Positions 17,780 through 25,694 of a DNA stretch of 64,000 nucleotides are shown one piece after another. The notes beneath the pieces are model-generated. The model made no database searches. It was not told where the DNA came from and saw only the letters and a program-made list of their open reading frames with translations. The DNA is from Actinomycetota bacterium (lineage in GTDB: Bacteria; Actinomycetota; Actinomycetes; Nanopelagicales; Nanopelagicaceae). The stretch lies in assembly GCA_947450545.1 (NCBI GenBank), contig CANFVU010000003.1, positions 50,263-114,262 of the forward strand, written 5' to 3'. Each line of letters begins with the position of its first letter. The stretch's first letter is position 1. Both the position numbers and the translations under genes were made by a program.

Positions 17780-18856
17780 ATGACATTCTTGGCTGAACTT
17801 CAGGAACTTGTAGAGTGCCAATCGCCTACAGAAGACCTTGAAGCATGCACCCGAGTAATTTCTCTCGCTGCTGAAATCGTCAATCGTAATTTGCCGATTC
17901 CTGCAGAAGAACGAATTGAGAATGGACGCCCTATTTTGTGGTGGGGTTCTCAAAATCCAAAAATTGTTTTGCTCACTCATTTAGATACTGTCTGGCCAAC
18001 TGATTCATACCTTCCCTTGTGGAAAGTTGATGGCGATAAAATTTACGGTCCTGGAACTTTCGATATGAAGGCAGGATTCCTGCAAGCGCTCTATGCTCTG
18101 AAAAATATTGAGGGTGCAGATAAGAGCGTTGCACTTATTGCAACTACGGATGAAGAAGTAGGTAGCCAAACATCACGCGCACTCATCGAGCGAGTATCTA
18201 AAGGCGCATCAGCCGTTCTTGTTTTTGAAGCGTCACTCAACGGCAAAGTTAAAACCGGCCGTAAGGGTACTTCGATGTACCAAATCAAAGTACATGGTCG
18301 CGCATCACATGCTGGCTTGGATCCTGAAAAAGGAATCAACGCCACGGTTGAAATTGCCAACGTTGTTCTTAAAATGACCGCTCTTGAGAATAAGGAATTT
18401 GGAACTACCGTTGTTCCCACAACTCTTCATTCTGGAACAGTTACCAACACTGTCCCGGCTCTTGCGGTTCTCGATATCGATTCACGCTCTTTCACTATGG
18501 CTGAACTACAAAGAATTGATGCAGCAATTAAAGGACTAGTTCCTGTTCACCCAGAAGCACGGATTGAAGTGACTGGCGGGATTAATCGACCTCCGCTTGA
18601 ACTCTCTTCTACTCAAGACCTTTACGAAAAACTTGAAGCTGTTGCTGAAAAAATCGGTATGGCTCCCATTGGTAACGCTGCCGTTGGAGGCGCAAGTGAT
18701 GGAAATCTTGCTGCTGCCACTGGTGTTGCAGTTCTCGATGGACTTGGCGCAGTTGGCGATGGCGCTCATGCACCGCACGAACACATTTTGGCTTCATCTA
18801 TTCCTGCACGAATCCAATTAACCGAGAGCTTTATTAAGGAACTTATCCGTGACTGA
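17780..18856 (+). CDS. M20 family metallopeptidase
   Basis: The protein has 358 residues and the full di-zinc M20 set: THLDTVWP (first His and Asp), GTFDMKAG (bridging Asp), TDEEVGS (catalytic Glu and ligand), RASHAGLDPEKG in the dimerisation domain, and the final His in HAPHEHI. The pattern is closest to the carboxypeptidase G2 / ArgE-like branch. It is probably a cytosolic aminoacyl or peptide hydrolase; there is no signal peptide. It sits between the two helicase-system genes, 14 bases after the first and overlapping the second by eight. Confidence 0.88.
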   Translation: MTFLAELQELVECQSPTEDLEACTRVISLAAEIVNRNLPIPAEERIENGRPILWWGSQNPKIVLLTHLDTVWPTDSYLPLWKVDGDKIYGPGTFDMKAGFLQALYALKNIEGADKSVALIATTDEEVGSQTSRALIERVSKGASAVLVFEASLNGKVKTGRKGTSMYQIKVHGRASHAGLDPEKGINATVEIANVVLKMTALENKEFGTTVVPTTLHSGTVTNTVPALAVLDIDSRSFTMAELQRIDAAIKGLVPVHPEARIEVTGGINRPPLELSSTQDLYEKLEAVAEKIGMAPIGNAAVGGASDGNLAAATGVAVLDGLGAVGDGAHAPHEHILASSIPARIQLTESFIKELIRD

Positions 18857-20489
18857 TGGACCTCTGATTGTTCAGAGCGATAAGACTCTCCTCCTCGATG
18901 TAGATCATCCACTTTCGGATGAATGTCGTCGCGAGATTGCTCCTTTCGCAGAGCTCGAAAAATCTCCCGAGCACATGCATACCTATCGACTCACTTCTCT
19001 TGGTCTATGGAATGCGCGCGCAGCTGGTCACGATGCTGAAGCCGTTGTAAACACTCTCCTCAAGTATTCTCGATTCGCTGTTCCGCACGCACTTCTTATT
19101 GATGTAGCTGACACGATGTCACGTTATGGACGACTTCGTCTGGAATCTCACCCGGTCCATGGACTCGTTCTTGTTTCAAACGATCCCGCTGTATTGAAAG
19201 AAGTTACTCGCGGAAAAAAGATTGCTCCAATGTTAGGCCTGCCCCTCGATGATGAAACAATCATTGTTCATCCTGGGCAACGTGGTTTTCTCAAACAAGC
19301 TCTTCTCAAACTTGGATGGCCTGCGGAAGATTTTGCGGGTTATGTTGATGGTGAAGCGCACGATATCTCCCTCAACCAAGACGGTTGGCAGATTCGTCGT
19401 TACCAAGAACTTGCTGCTGAAGGATTTTGGCACGGAGGATCAGGAGTTGTCGTTCTCCCCTGCGGTGCTGGAAAAACAATTGTCGGCGCAGCAGCAATGG
19501 CTCATGCCAAGGCAACCACACTTATTCTTGTGACGAATACTGTCGCAGCCCGTCAATGGCGCGATGAATTACTCAAGCGAACTTCTCTCCATGAGGATGA
19601 GATTGGTGAATATTCAGGCGCAAAGAAAGAGATCCGCCCCGTCACCATCGCTACGTACCAAGTGATGACCACTCGCAAACAAGGCATTTACGCGCATCTA
19701 GACCTCTTTGACGCGATCGATTGGGGACTCATTATTTACGATGAAGTTCACTTACTTCCTGCGCCAATTTTTAGATTTACGGCAGATATTCAATCTCGAC
19801 GCCGATTAGGCCTCACAGCCACTTTAGTTCGCGAAGATGGCATGGAAGGTGAAGTCTTTTCCTTAATTGGGCCAAAACGTTACGACGTTCCTTGGAAAGA
19901 AATTGAGTCACAAGGCTATATCGCTCCAGCAGACTGTGTTGAAGTTCGTATCAACCTTACCGATGCAGAGCGCATGAGTTATGCGACTGCTGAGCAAGAA
20001 GATCGATATCGATTCTGTTCCACAACTCTGACAAAACATAACGTCGCAGTAGCACTCGCAAAAAAGCATGAAGGAGAACAAGTCTTAGTTATTGGTCAAT
20101 ATCTGGACCAACTCGATGCTCTTGGAGTGAGTTTGAACGCTCCTGTTATTAAAGGTGATACACCCATCAAGGAACGTGAACGTCTCTTTGATTTATATCG
20201 AAAAGGCGAGATTAAGTGTCTCGTTGTTTCGAAAGTTGCAAACTTTTCTATTGATTTGCCAGATGCAACAATTGCAATTCAGGTTTCTGGAACTTTTGGT
20301 TCAAGGCAAGAAGAGGCGCAACGTTTAGGCCGAGTTCTTCGTCCTAAAGCAGATGGGCGCGGTGCTCGTTTTTATTCACTCGTTGCTCGCGATACTGTCG
20401 ATCAAGATTTTGCACAGAACCGTCAACGATTCTTAGCTGAACAAGGTTATGCCTATCGCATTATCGATGCTGAAGAAGTGCTTTCTTAA
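18849..20489 (+). CDS. XPB/Rad25-type DNA helicase
   Basis: This 546-residue SF2 helicase has an N-terminal XPB domain (about 20-130), Walker A PCGAGKT at about 203, the DEVH box at about 297 and RLGLTATLVREDG carrying the RED motif that is specific to XPB. The C-terminal RecA-like half ends with SRQEEAQRLGRVLRPK (motif VI). Bacterial XPB proteins unwind DNA 3' to 5' and are thought to act in repair. The start is GTG 18849, inside the end of the M20 gene. The last 29 bases overlap the glutaredoxin-like gene on the other strand. Confidence 0.93.
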   Translation: MTDGPLIVQSDKTLLLDVDHPLSDECRREIAPFAELEKSPEHMHTYRLTSLGLWNARAAGHDAEAVVNTLLKYSRFAVPHALLIDVADTMSRYGRLRLESHPVHGLVLVSNDPAVLKEVTRGKKIAPMLGLPLDDETIIVHPGQRGFLKQALLKLGWPAEDFAGYVDGEAHDISLNQDGWQIRRYQELAAEGFWHGGSGVVVLPCGAGKTIVGAAAMAHAKATTLILVTNTVAARQWRDELLKRTSLHEDEIGEYSGAKKEIRPVTIATYQVMTTRKQGIYAHLDLFDAIDWGLIIYDEVHLLPAPIFRFTADIQSRRRLGLTATLVREDGMEGEVFSLIGPKRYDVPWKEIESQGYIAPADCVEVRINLTDAERMSYATAEQEDRYRFCSTTLTKHNVAVALAKKHEGEQVLVIGQYLDQLDALGVSLNAPVIKGDTPIKERERLFDLYRKGEIKCLVVSKVANFSIDLPDATIAIQVSGTFGSRQEEAQRLGRVLRPKADGRGARFYSLVARDTVDQDFAQNRQRFLAEQGYAYRIIDAEEVLS

Positions 20490-20724
20490 ATCTTTCGGGA
20501 TCTACTCTCCAGAAATCATGCGGTTGACCATTAATTACGGTCACCGGCACATGTTCGCCATGCTCCGCTTCTAATTCGGGTTTTCCATCGATAAGAGCGA
20601 CTTCAATCTCGAATGGGTGCTCATTCTGCAATTCATTCTGCAGCTTTTCTAAGGTTTCTAGGGCAACATCGCACAAGTGACAACCACTTCGCGAATACAG
20701 GAGAACTTTGCTGATGCTGCTCAT
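20461..20724 (-). CDS. Glutaredoxin-like (DUF836) protein
   Basis: This 87-residue protein has a thioredoxin-fold start YSRSGCHLC with redox cysteines 15 and 18, followed by the cis-proline segment HVPVTVING, as in the DUF836 family of small glutaredoxin-like proteins. The partner or substrate is unknown. The ATG at 20724 follows a TAGGCT hexamer by six bases. That hexamer abuts the -10 of the divergent secreted protein. The 3' end overlaps the XPB gene by 29 bases. Confidence 0.85.
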   Translation of the reverse strand: MSSISKVLLYSRSGCHLCDVALETLEKLQNELQNEHPFEIEVALIDGKPELEAEHGEHVPVTVINGQPHDFWRVDPERFKKALLQHR

Positions 20725-20730
20725 GCGTAA

Positions 20731-20736
20731 AGCCTA
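20731..20736 (-). promoter_or_regulatory. -10 element for the glutaredoxin-like gene (leaderless spacing)
   Basis: TAGGCT on the minus strand ends six bases before ATG 20724. It lies immediately beside the plus-strand TAAGAT at 20737-20742. Confidence 0.5.
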
Positions 20737-20742
20737 TAAGAT
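20737..20742 (+). promoter_or_regulatory. -10 element for the secreted metalloprotease-like gene
   Basis: TAAGAT (within TATAAGAT) ends seven bases before ATG 20750. It supports the internal start that gives a normal signal peptide; the longer frame beginning at 20708 would start upstream of the promoter. Confidence 0.5.
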
Positions 20743-20749
20743 TTCAGCT

Positions 20750-23122
20750 ATGCGCTTCTCTGCGAAATCGGTGACACCTCTCGCGATTGTTTCGGCGCTC
20801 ATAATTTCAACGCTCACATCTATTGCTCCTGCCCAAGCCCTTTCTTTCGATTCCATTCCTGCCGGATGGGCATATACATACGCATCGCCTTCTCAATCCC
20901 ACACAACTTCTATAACTAAGTCACCCATTCTCAATGAAAAGCGTTCGACAGCGAAGAGCACATTCATTGTTAATTACACTGGTGTCCCTGAAGTAGAGAT
21001 GCCTGCAATTCAAGCAGCACTTGACGCGTGGTCTTACGAATACACGTCTGCAGTCCCAATTCATGTCGAAGCATCTTTTACTCGACAAGGATTCGGTGGC
21101 ATCCTTGCATCAGCAACTCCAGCGAAATTTTTTCATGCTTTCAAAGGCGCTCCTGATTCTGATCTTTGGTATCCATCGGCAATGGCAAATGCACTGGCCG
21201 GAAAAGATCTAGATCCAGCTAATCCTGAAATTATCATTCACATTAATTCCACGATGGCTAACCAGTTTTATATTGGTACCGATGGAAATTGTCCATCAAA
21301 TCAATATGACTTGGAATCCATTCTTCTCCATGAAGTTGGACATGGTTTAGGTTTCCTCTCCAACGATTCTTATGACACATATTTTGGCTATGGCTCGATA
21401 GATCAACCGACTCCTTTTGATGCGTATGCTCAACTCGCAGATGGACGTCGCTTGATGGATCTTCCATCCCCCTCAGTTGAATTAGGAAAAGCGTTGAGTT
21501 CAACTCTGGTCTGGTCTGGTAAAAATGGAATCGCTGCCAATAATGGAATCAAACCAAAGTTATATACGCCTGCTACCTATCAACAAGGTTCTTCAGTAAG
21601 CCATCTCGATGAAGCAACATTCTCCTCGAGCGGAGTGGACTCGGTAATGACTCCTAACCTCGGTGCTGGTGAGGTATTCCACGAGCCAGGTCCTCTCGCA
21701 CTAGCAATCATGGCTGATATGTTTTTGAAACCACCTGCCGGTGTTCCAACTGGGATTCCTACAGTTGCACGTAATGTGAAAGCCCTTATTGGCGATAAAA
21801 GCGCAATTATTACCTTCGATCCCCCAACGAATTCACGCACGTCTCAAGTTTCATCATATTCAGTGAAAGTAAATCAAACAGGGCTAGTCGTGAAAGCTGC
21901 TGCTAGTCCCATCCTCGTTACTGGCCTAAAAAATGGAACCAACTATTCATTTTCAGTGACAGCATCAAATACTCTCGGCACTTCCGATGCTGCGACTACC
22001 AATGTCATTGCTCCCCAAGCGACGTGGAAATCCACAGTTTTAGATTCCGTTGATGCAAAACATCTTGTCACGGGAACAATTCTTGGAAAACAATATATTG
22101 CCTATAGCGACTCGAAAAACGGTGATCTTAAGTTTGCAACTCTGAATGGAAAAATTTGGACGAAAGTTACCATCGACGGAAATCTCTCCACAGGTGGCCG
22201 AACCAAGAGCGATGTTTCAGGGTATATCTCTTCGTGTATCGAAAAAGTTGGCAAGAGCGAGACTTTGCATCTCTTCTACGGAGATCGCACCGATAAAGAT
22301 TTGCGTCATGCCTCATTTAACGGCAAGAGCTGGAGCTATGAGACCGTAGATGGAAACGGCACTGTAATTAATGACTACAAGGATCCTATTCGCGTTCGTA
22401 CCTCGAGCGATGTAAGTGTTTCAAGTGCATGTGCATACACACCAGCCGGACTCCAAGTTTTCTATCGAGATGAATCTCAAGGAATTCTTCTTGGTGCCTC
22501 ACTGGTTTCTGGTAAATGGAATTACGAGCTTGTGGATGGAGATAAAGAGACAGGTGGCCGCACAACAGGTGACGTTGGTTTCCATGTTGCAGCGCAAGCT
22601 ATCGGTAAGACCATCTTCCTCTCTTACGACTCGGTCTTGAGCGTTAATCAAGATAAAGCAGCTATTCGCGGTGAAGTACGACAAGCAACTCGTTCGACGA
22701 TTTACCCAGAAGATTGGGCATATTCCACTCTGCAAGCCAGTGCTAATGGCACCGCAGTTGCCGGCTTTGATCTCTCTTCAACAGTCTGGGGAAATAAGCT
22801 CTATAGCGCTTGGTTCTCTGGAAGTGGTGTAGCAATACCAAACGCCGATCAGATCCAGTGGAGCTCTCCGAGTGGAACTCTAAAATCTGTGAATCCTGAA
22901 TCGTACGGAACACCAGCATCACCAATCTCAACAAACGGATCGATGATTCTCTTTGGTTGTAGCAACCGCCTATGTTCTCTCTCGACTGCTGATCAAACCA
23001 TTTCACTTGTTTCGGTAAGAGATTTCTCCACGACATCTCAAGTCTCATGGATTTCTATTGCTGGTAAGAGATACGCACTTGTAGGTGTTGAAGGTGAATT
23101 ACTTCTCTTTGCAAGTAATTAA
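20750..23122 (+). CDS. Secreted zinc metalloprotease-like protein with FN3 and repeat domain
   Basis: This 790-residue protein starts with a signal peptide (MRFSAK, hydrophobic core, APAQA). The N-terminal catalytic-like region holds LLHEVGHGLGF at about 193-203, a zinc HExxH motif; the metzincin third histidine (HExxHxxGxxH) is absent. A fibronectin type III segment follows at about 330-420 (VSSYSVKVNQTG, LKNGTNYSFSV). The C-terminal half has repeated blocks such as GNLSTGGRTKSDV and GDKETGGRTTGDV, suggesting a sialidase- or propeller-like fold. It could act on surface proteins or polymers outside the cell. Its substrate is unknown. Confidence 0.8.
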   Translation: MRFSAKSVTPLAIVSALIISTLTSIAPAQALSFDSIPAGWAYTYASPSQSHTTSITKSPILNEKRSTAKSTFIVNYTGVPEVEMPAIQAALDAWSYEYTSAVPIHVEASFTRQGFGGILASATPAKFFHAFKGAPDSDLWYPSAMANALAGKDLDPANPEIIIHINSTMANQFYIGTDGNCPSNQYDLESILLHEVGHGLGFLSNDSYDTYFGYGSIDQPTPFDAYAQLADGRRLMDLPSPSVELGKALSSTLVWSGKNGIAANNGIKPKLYTPATYQQGSSVSHLDEATFSSSGVDSVMTPNLGAGEVFHEPGPLALAIMADMFLKPPAGVPTGIPTVARNVKALIGDKSAIITFDPPTNSRTSQVSSYSVKVNQTGLVVKAAASPILVTGLKNGTNYSFSVTASNTLGTSDAATTNVIAPQATWKSTVLDSVDAKHLVTGTILGKQYIAYSDSKNGDLKFATLNGKIWTKVTIDGNLSTGGRTKSDVSGYISSCIEKVGKSETLHLFYGDRTDKDLRHASFNGKSWSYETVDGNGTVINDYKDPIRVRTSSDVSVSSACAYTPAGLQVFYRDESQGILLGASLVSGKWNYELVDGDKETGGRTTGDVGFHVAAQAIGKTIFLSYDSVLSVNQDKAAIRGEVRQATRSTIYPEDWAYSTLQASANGTAVAGFDLSSTVWGNKLYSAWFSGSGVAIPNADQIQWSSPSGTLKSVNPESYGTPASPISTNGSMILFGCSNRLCSLSTADQTISLVSVRDFSTTSQVSWISIAGKRYALVGVEGELLLFASN

Positions 23123-24028
23123 TTATTTAATAACAGATATTGCGTATCCCGAGGGACCTTCAGTAAGAACAACAATTCCAATACTTTTCTCATAAACAAA
23201 GTCACGTATTGGCGCCGATGAAATATAACCAGCCAGAACAGTTTTACCTTTGACGTCGTAGCGCAGCAAAACGTTTGAGTCAGGTTTTGGTTTCCAACTC
23301 AGGAGCCCCTTGATTGCTGTAGATGTAACGATTGATTTCCATAGTGACAGGGTTGTCTTTATTTCTTTACCAACGCTTTTCGTTTGAGAATTAACTTGTG
23401 AAGTTTTGAGCACTCCGAAAGTTCCATTTGCATCAACCAAAATACTGAAGTGATTGTTTGAGGAAGAAGCAATCGCTCCTGTAATAAGAAATTTTCCAGA
23501 ACTATAGGTAATGGATTGTGGAAGAATTGCACTCTTAAATTGATCAAAAGAGTATGTGTTTACAAGAGAACCTTTGGAATTCACTTTCCACACGTTCAAT
23601 TTTGTTATCGTAGCTAAAGCTGTCGAACTCTCAACAACTACATTTCCTGGATTTAACGTACCTGCTGGCAGTGCTGGAGCGGGAGTCGCTTCAGGAACCG
23701 TTGCAGACGCGCCTAAAACCCAATAATTTCCAGCGTTATCTTTCGCGACCGATGTAGCAATGTCATCGGCCGAATCACCAAGGCGAGTGCTCCAAAGCGT
23801 TGTGGCGCCGCTCTTATCGAGCGCAGTGATGAATCCATCCCCCGCACTTGTCCCTGCAATGACAATTGACGTCGGAGTTGAGAGAAGTGAAGAGACTTGA
23901 TCATTCGGATCCTGCGAGAGAGCAATTTGTGATGAAGCTTTCAGCGTCGCCATTTTTACTGCAGACGCAGCAAAAGCGGAAGGTGAAACGAGGGAGAAAA
24001 TGAGAGCGAGAAGTACGCTTCTTCTCAC
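23123..24028 (-). CDS. Secreted propeller-like protein of unknown function
   Basis: This 301-residue protein begins with a clear signal peptide (MRRSVLLALIFSL, cleavage near AFAA-SA). The rest is rich in Ser, Thr, Ala and Val with repeated short strands such as TSIVIAGTSAGDGFITALD and NYWVLGASA, like blades of a beta-propeller. I do not recognise a named family. Its ATG overlaps the proC stop (ATGA), and its stop abuts the stop of the secreted metalloprotease-like gene. Both secreted proteins lie end to end, so they may be related in function, but this is only suggestive. Confidence 0.75.
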   Translation of the reverse strand: MRRSVLLALIFSLVSPSAFAASAVKMATLKASSQIALSQDPNDQVSSLLSTPTSIVIAGTSAGDGFITALDKSGATTLWSTRLGDSADDIATSVAKDNAGNYWVLGASATVPEATPAPALPAGTLNPGNVVVESSTALATITKLNVWKVNSKGSLVNTYSFDQFKSAILPQSITYSSGKFLITGAIASSSNNHFSILVDANGTFGVLKTSQVNSQTKSVGKEIKTTLSLWKSIVTSTAIKGLLSWKPKPDSNVLLRYDVKGKTVLAGYISSAPIRDFVYEKSIGIVVLTEGPSGYAISVIK

Positions 24029-24813
24029 GCGAGTTCCTGCGAGCGTTGAGCAGATGCAGCCATCGCTGCTTCCACCATCTGTGCTAATCCTTTATTTTCA
24101 AATGTCGTGAGCGCTGCAAAAGTTGTTCCATTTGGACTTGTGACATTCTCTCGAAGCTCACGGGCTGATTTTCCAGATTGCTCAAGCATTCCCGCTGCCC
24201 CAATAATTGTTTGGATTGCAAGTTGAGTCGCAATATCTTCAGGTAAGCCAAGTTTCTTTCCGCCTTCAACCATTGCTTCAACAAATGCAAAGAAGTAGGC
24301 AGGACCCGAACCGCTCATTGCAGTGACTGCAGATTGCAACTCTTCAGGAACTTCAACGACTACTCCACTGGCCGCGAAAAATTTTGTAATGAATTCTTTA
24401 TGGAGATCAGAAACATTTTGACCAAAAGAGATTCCTGCTGCGCCTTTGCCGATAAAAGTCGGAGTATTTGGCATGACGCGTACAACGCCAACGGTGTCGC
24501 CGACGATAGCTTGGATTCCCTCAATCGTCTTTCCAGCAGCTACCGAGACAATCACTGAACCTGGCGCAAGAGATGCTTTAATTTCTTCGCAGATCGCTGC
24601 AATATCCTTAGGTTTAACACAGAGCAGAACCACTTCGGCTCCAGCTACTTCGGCGAGAGGTTTCTGTGAAATCCCGTATTTAGCACTTATTACCGCTGCT
24701 CTTTCAGAGCTGCGTTGAGCAAAAATAATCTCGGATGGTTGAGTGCCGGAATGGAGCAATCCAGCGAGCAGAGCTTCGCCCATGTTTCCTACACCGATGA
24801 TTCCCACTCTCAT
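24025..24813 (-). CDS. proC: Pyrroline-5-carboxylate reductase
   Basis: ProC catalyses the last step of proline synthesis, reducing pyrroline-5-carboxylate with NAD(P)H. The 262-residue protein begins with the dinucleotide-binding GIIGVGNMGEALLAG. VRVMPNTPTFIGKGAAG and the C-terminal signature with AMSGSGPAYFF, LRENVTSPNGTTFAAL are diagnostic. A TAGAGT hexamer six bases before the ATG suggests a leaderless transcript, shared with the downstream secreted protein gene through an ATGA overlap. Confidence 0.96.
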   Translation of the reverse strand: MRVGIIGVGNMGEALLAGLLHSGTQPSEIIFAQRSSERAAVISAKYGISQKPLAEVAGAEVVLLCVKPKDIAAICEEIKASLAPGSVIVSVAAGKTIEGIQAIVGDTVGVVRVMPNTPTFIGKGAAGISFGQNVSDLHKEFITKFFAASGVVVEVPEELQSAVTAMSGSGPAYFFAFVEAMVEGGKKLGLPEDIATQLAIQTIIGAAGMLEQSGKSARELRENVTSPNGTTFAALTTFENKGLAQMVEAAMAASAQRSQELA

Positions 24814-24819
24814 AGGACA

Positions 24820-24825
24820 ACTCTA
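24820..24825 (-). promoter_or_regulatory. -10 element for proC (leaderless spacing)
   Basis: TAGAGT on the minus strand ends six bases before the proC ATG at 24813. Confidence 0.5.
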
Positions 24826-24864
24826 CCAATCTGAAGTCGATGTGCTTTATTGCTCGTTTGCCTC

Positions 24865-24870
24865 TACCCT
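24865..24870 (+). promoter_or_regulatory. Putative -10 element for the cysteine-rich protein gene
   Basis: TACCCT ends eight bases before ATG 24879 and supports this start over an in-frame ATG at 24840 upstream of the hexamer. Confidence 0.4.
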
Positions 24871-24878
24871 TTCACACT

Positions 24879-25685
24879 ATGCCTGAGCTAAATCCACACT
24901 TCGCACGCGATTGGGTTGAGTTCTCAAACCCCGATCAGCCGGAAGACCTCTTTCGTTGCGATCTCACATGGCTCACTTCTTATTGGAATTGCATTTACGG
25001 CAATGGCTGTTGCGGAATCGATGAAGATAAACCCGATGCTGGATGTTGTTCAGATGGCGCGTACTACTCAGATAGCGATGACGAAGCTCGCACTCTGAAA
25101 GTTGCAGAACGACTTACCCCAGAAATGTGGCAGTTTTACGATGAAGCTCAACCTAAGAAACCTGGTAAAGCTCTCAATGTTTCAGAAGTTGGATTAGATA
25201 AAGATCGTAAGACGAGAATGGTTGAAGCTTCTTGCATCTTTCTGAATCGAAAAGGTTATTCAGCTCCTGGATTTACTGGAAGTTTCGGTTGCGTTCTTCA
25301 TCATCTTGCACAAAAAGAGAACATTCATTTCGTCGAGACAAAACCAGATGTATGTTGGCAGCTTCCGATTCGTAGAAGTTTTGAAACTCGCGAATTCGGT
25401 GAACGTGAAATTCATGTCACTGTTATCGGTGAATACGAGCGCCTCGCTTGGGGCGATGGCGGCGCAGATTTCAACTGGTATTGCACGGGAAATACTGAAG
25501 CCCACAATGGTGCAGAACCTGTTTATGTATCTAATCGCGCCGAGTTGATTGCGATGATGGGTGAGGAAGCCTATGCAATCCTTGCTCAACATTGCGATAA
25601 CCGTATGGAAATTCTTAAATCCTTTAAGCAGAAGTCTTTGCCGCTTCTCGCTGTTCACCCAGCGACTGTCGCCGCTAAGCGTTAG
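24879..25685 (+). CDS. Conserved cysteine-rich protein of unknown function
   Basis: This 268-residue cytosolic protein has a dense N-terminal cysteine cluster: Cys27, Cys38, the pair Cys44-Cys45 and the pair Cys56-Cys57, with five more cysteines spread downstream (for instance in FGCVLHH and NWYCTGN). The spacing is reminiscent of YkgJ-type zinc/iron-chelating domains, suggesting a metal or iron-sulfur site. There is no signal peptide. I do not know a named function. It is immediately upstream of radA, and its TAG stop forms the first half of the radA -10 hexamer, so the two units are physically locked together. Confidence 0.75.
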   Translation: MPELNPHFARDWVEFSNPDQPEDLFRCDLTWLTSYWNCIYGNGCCGIDEDKPDAGCCSDGAYYSDSDDEARTLKVAERLTPEMWQFYDEAQPKKPGKALNVSEVGLDKDRKTRMVEASCIFLNRKGYSAPGFTGSFGCVLHHLAQKENIHFVETKPDVCWQLPIRRSFETREFGEREIHVTVIGEYERLAWGDGGADFNWYCTGNTEAHNGAEPVYVSNRAELIAMMGEEAYAILAQHCDNRMEILKSFKQKSLPLLAVHPATVAAKR

Positions 25686-25688
25686 GGT
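25683..25688 (+). promoter_or_regulatory. -10 element for radA, overlapping the upstream stop codon
   Basis: TAGGGT ends six bases before the radA ATG. Its first three bases are the stop codon of the cysteine-rich protein gene. Confidence 0.5.
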
Positions 25689-25694
25689 TGGCCT

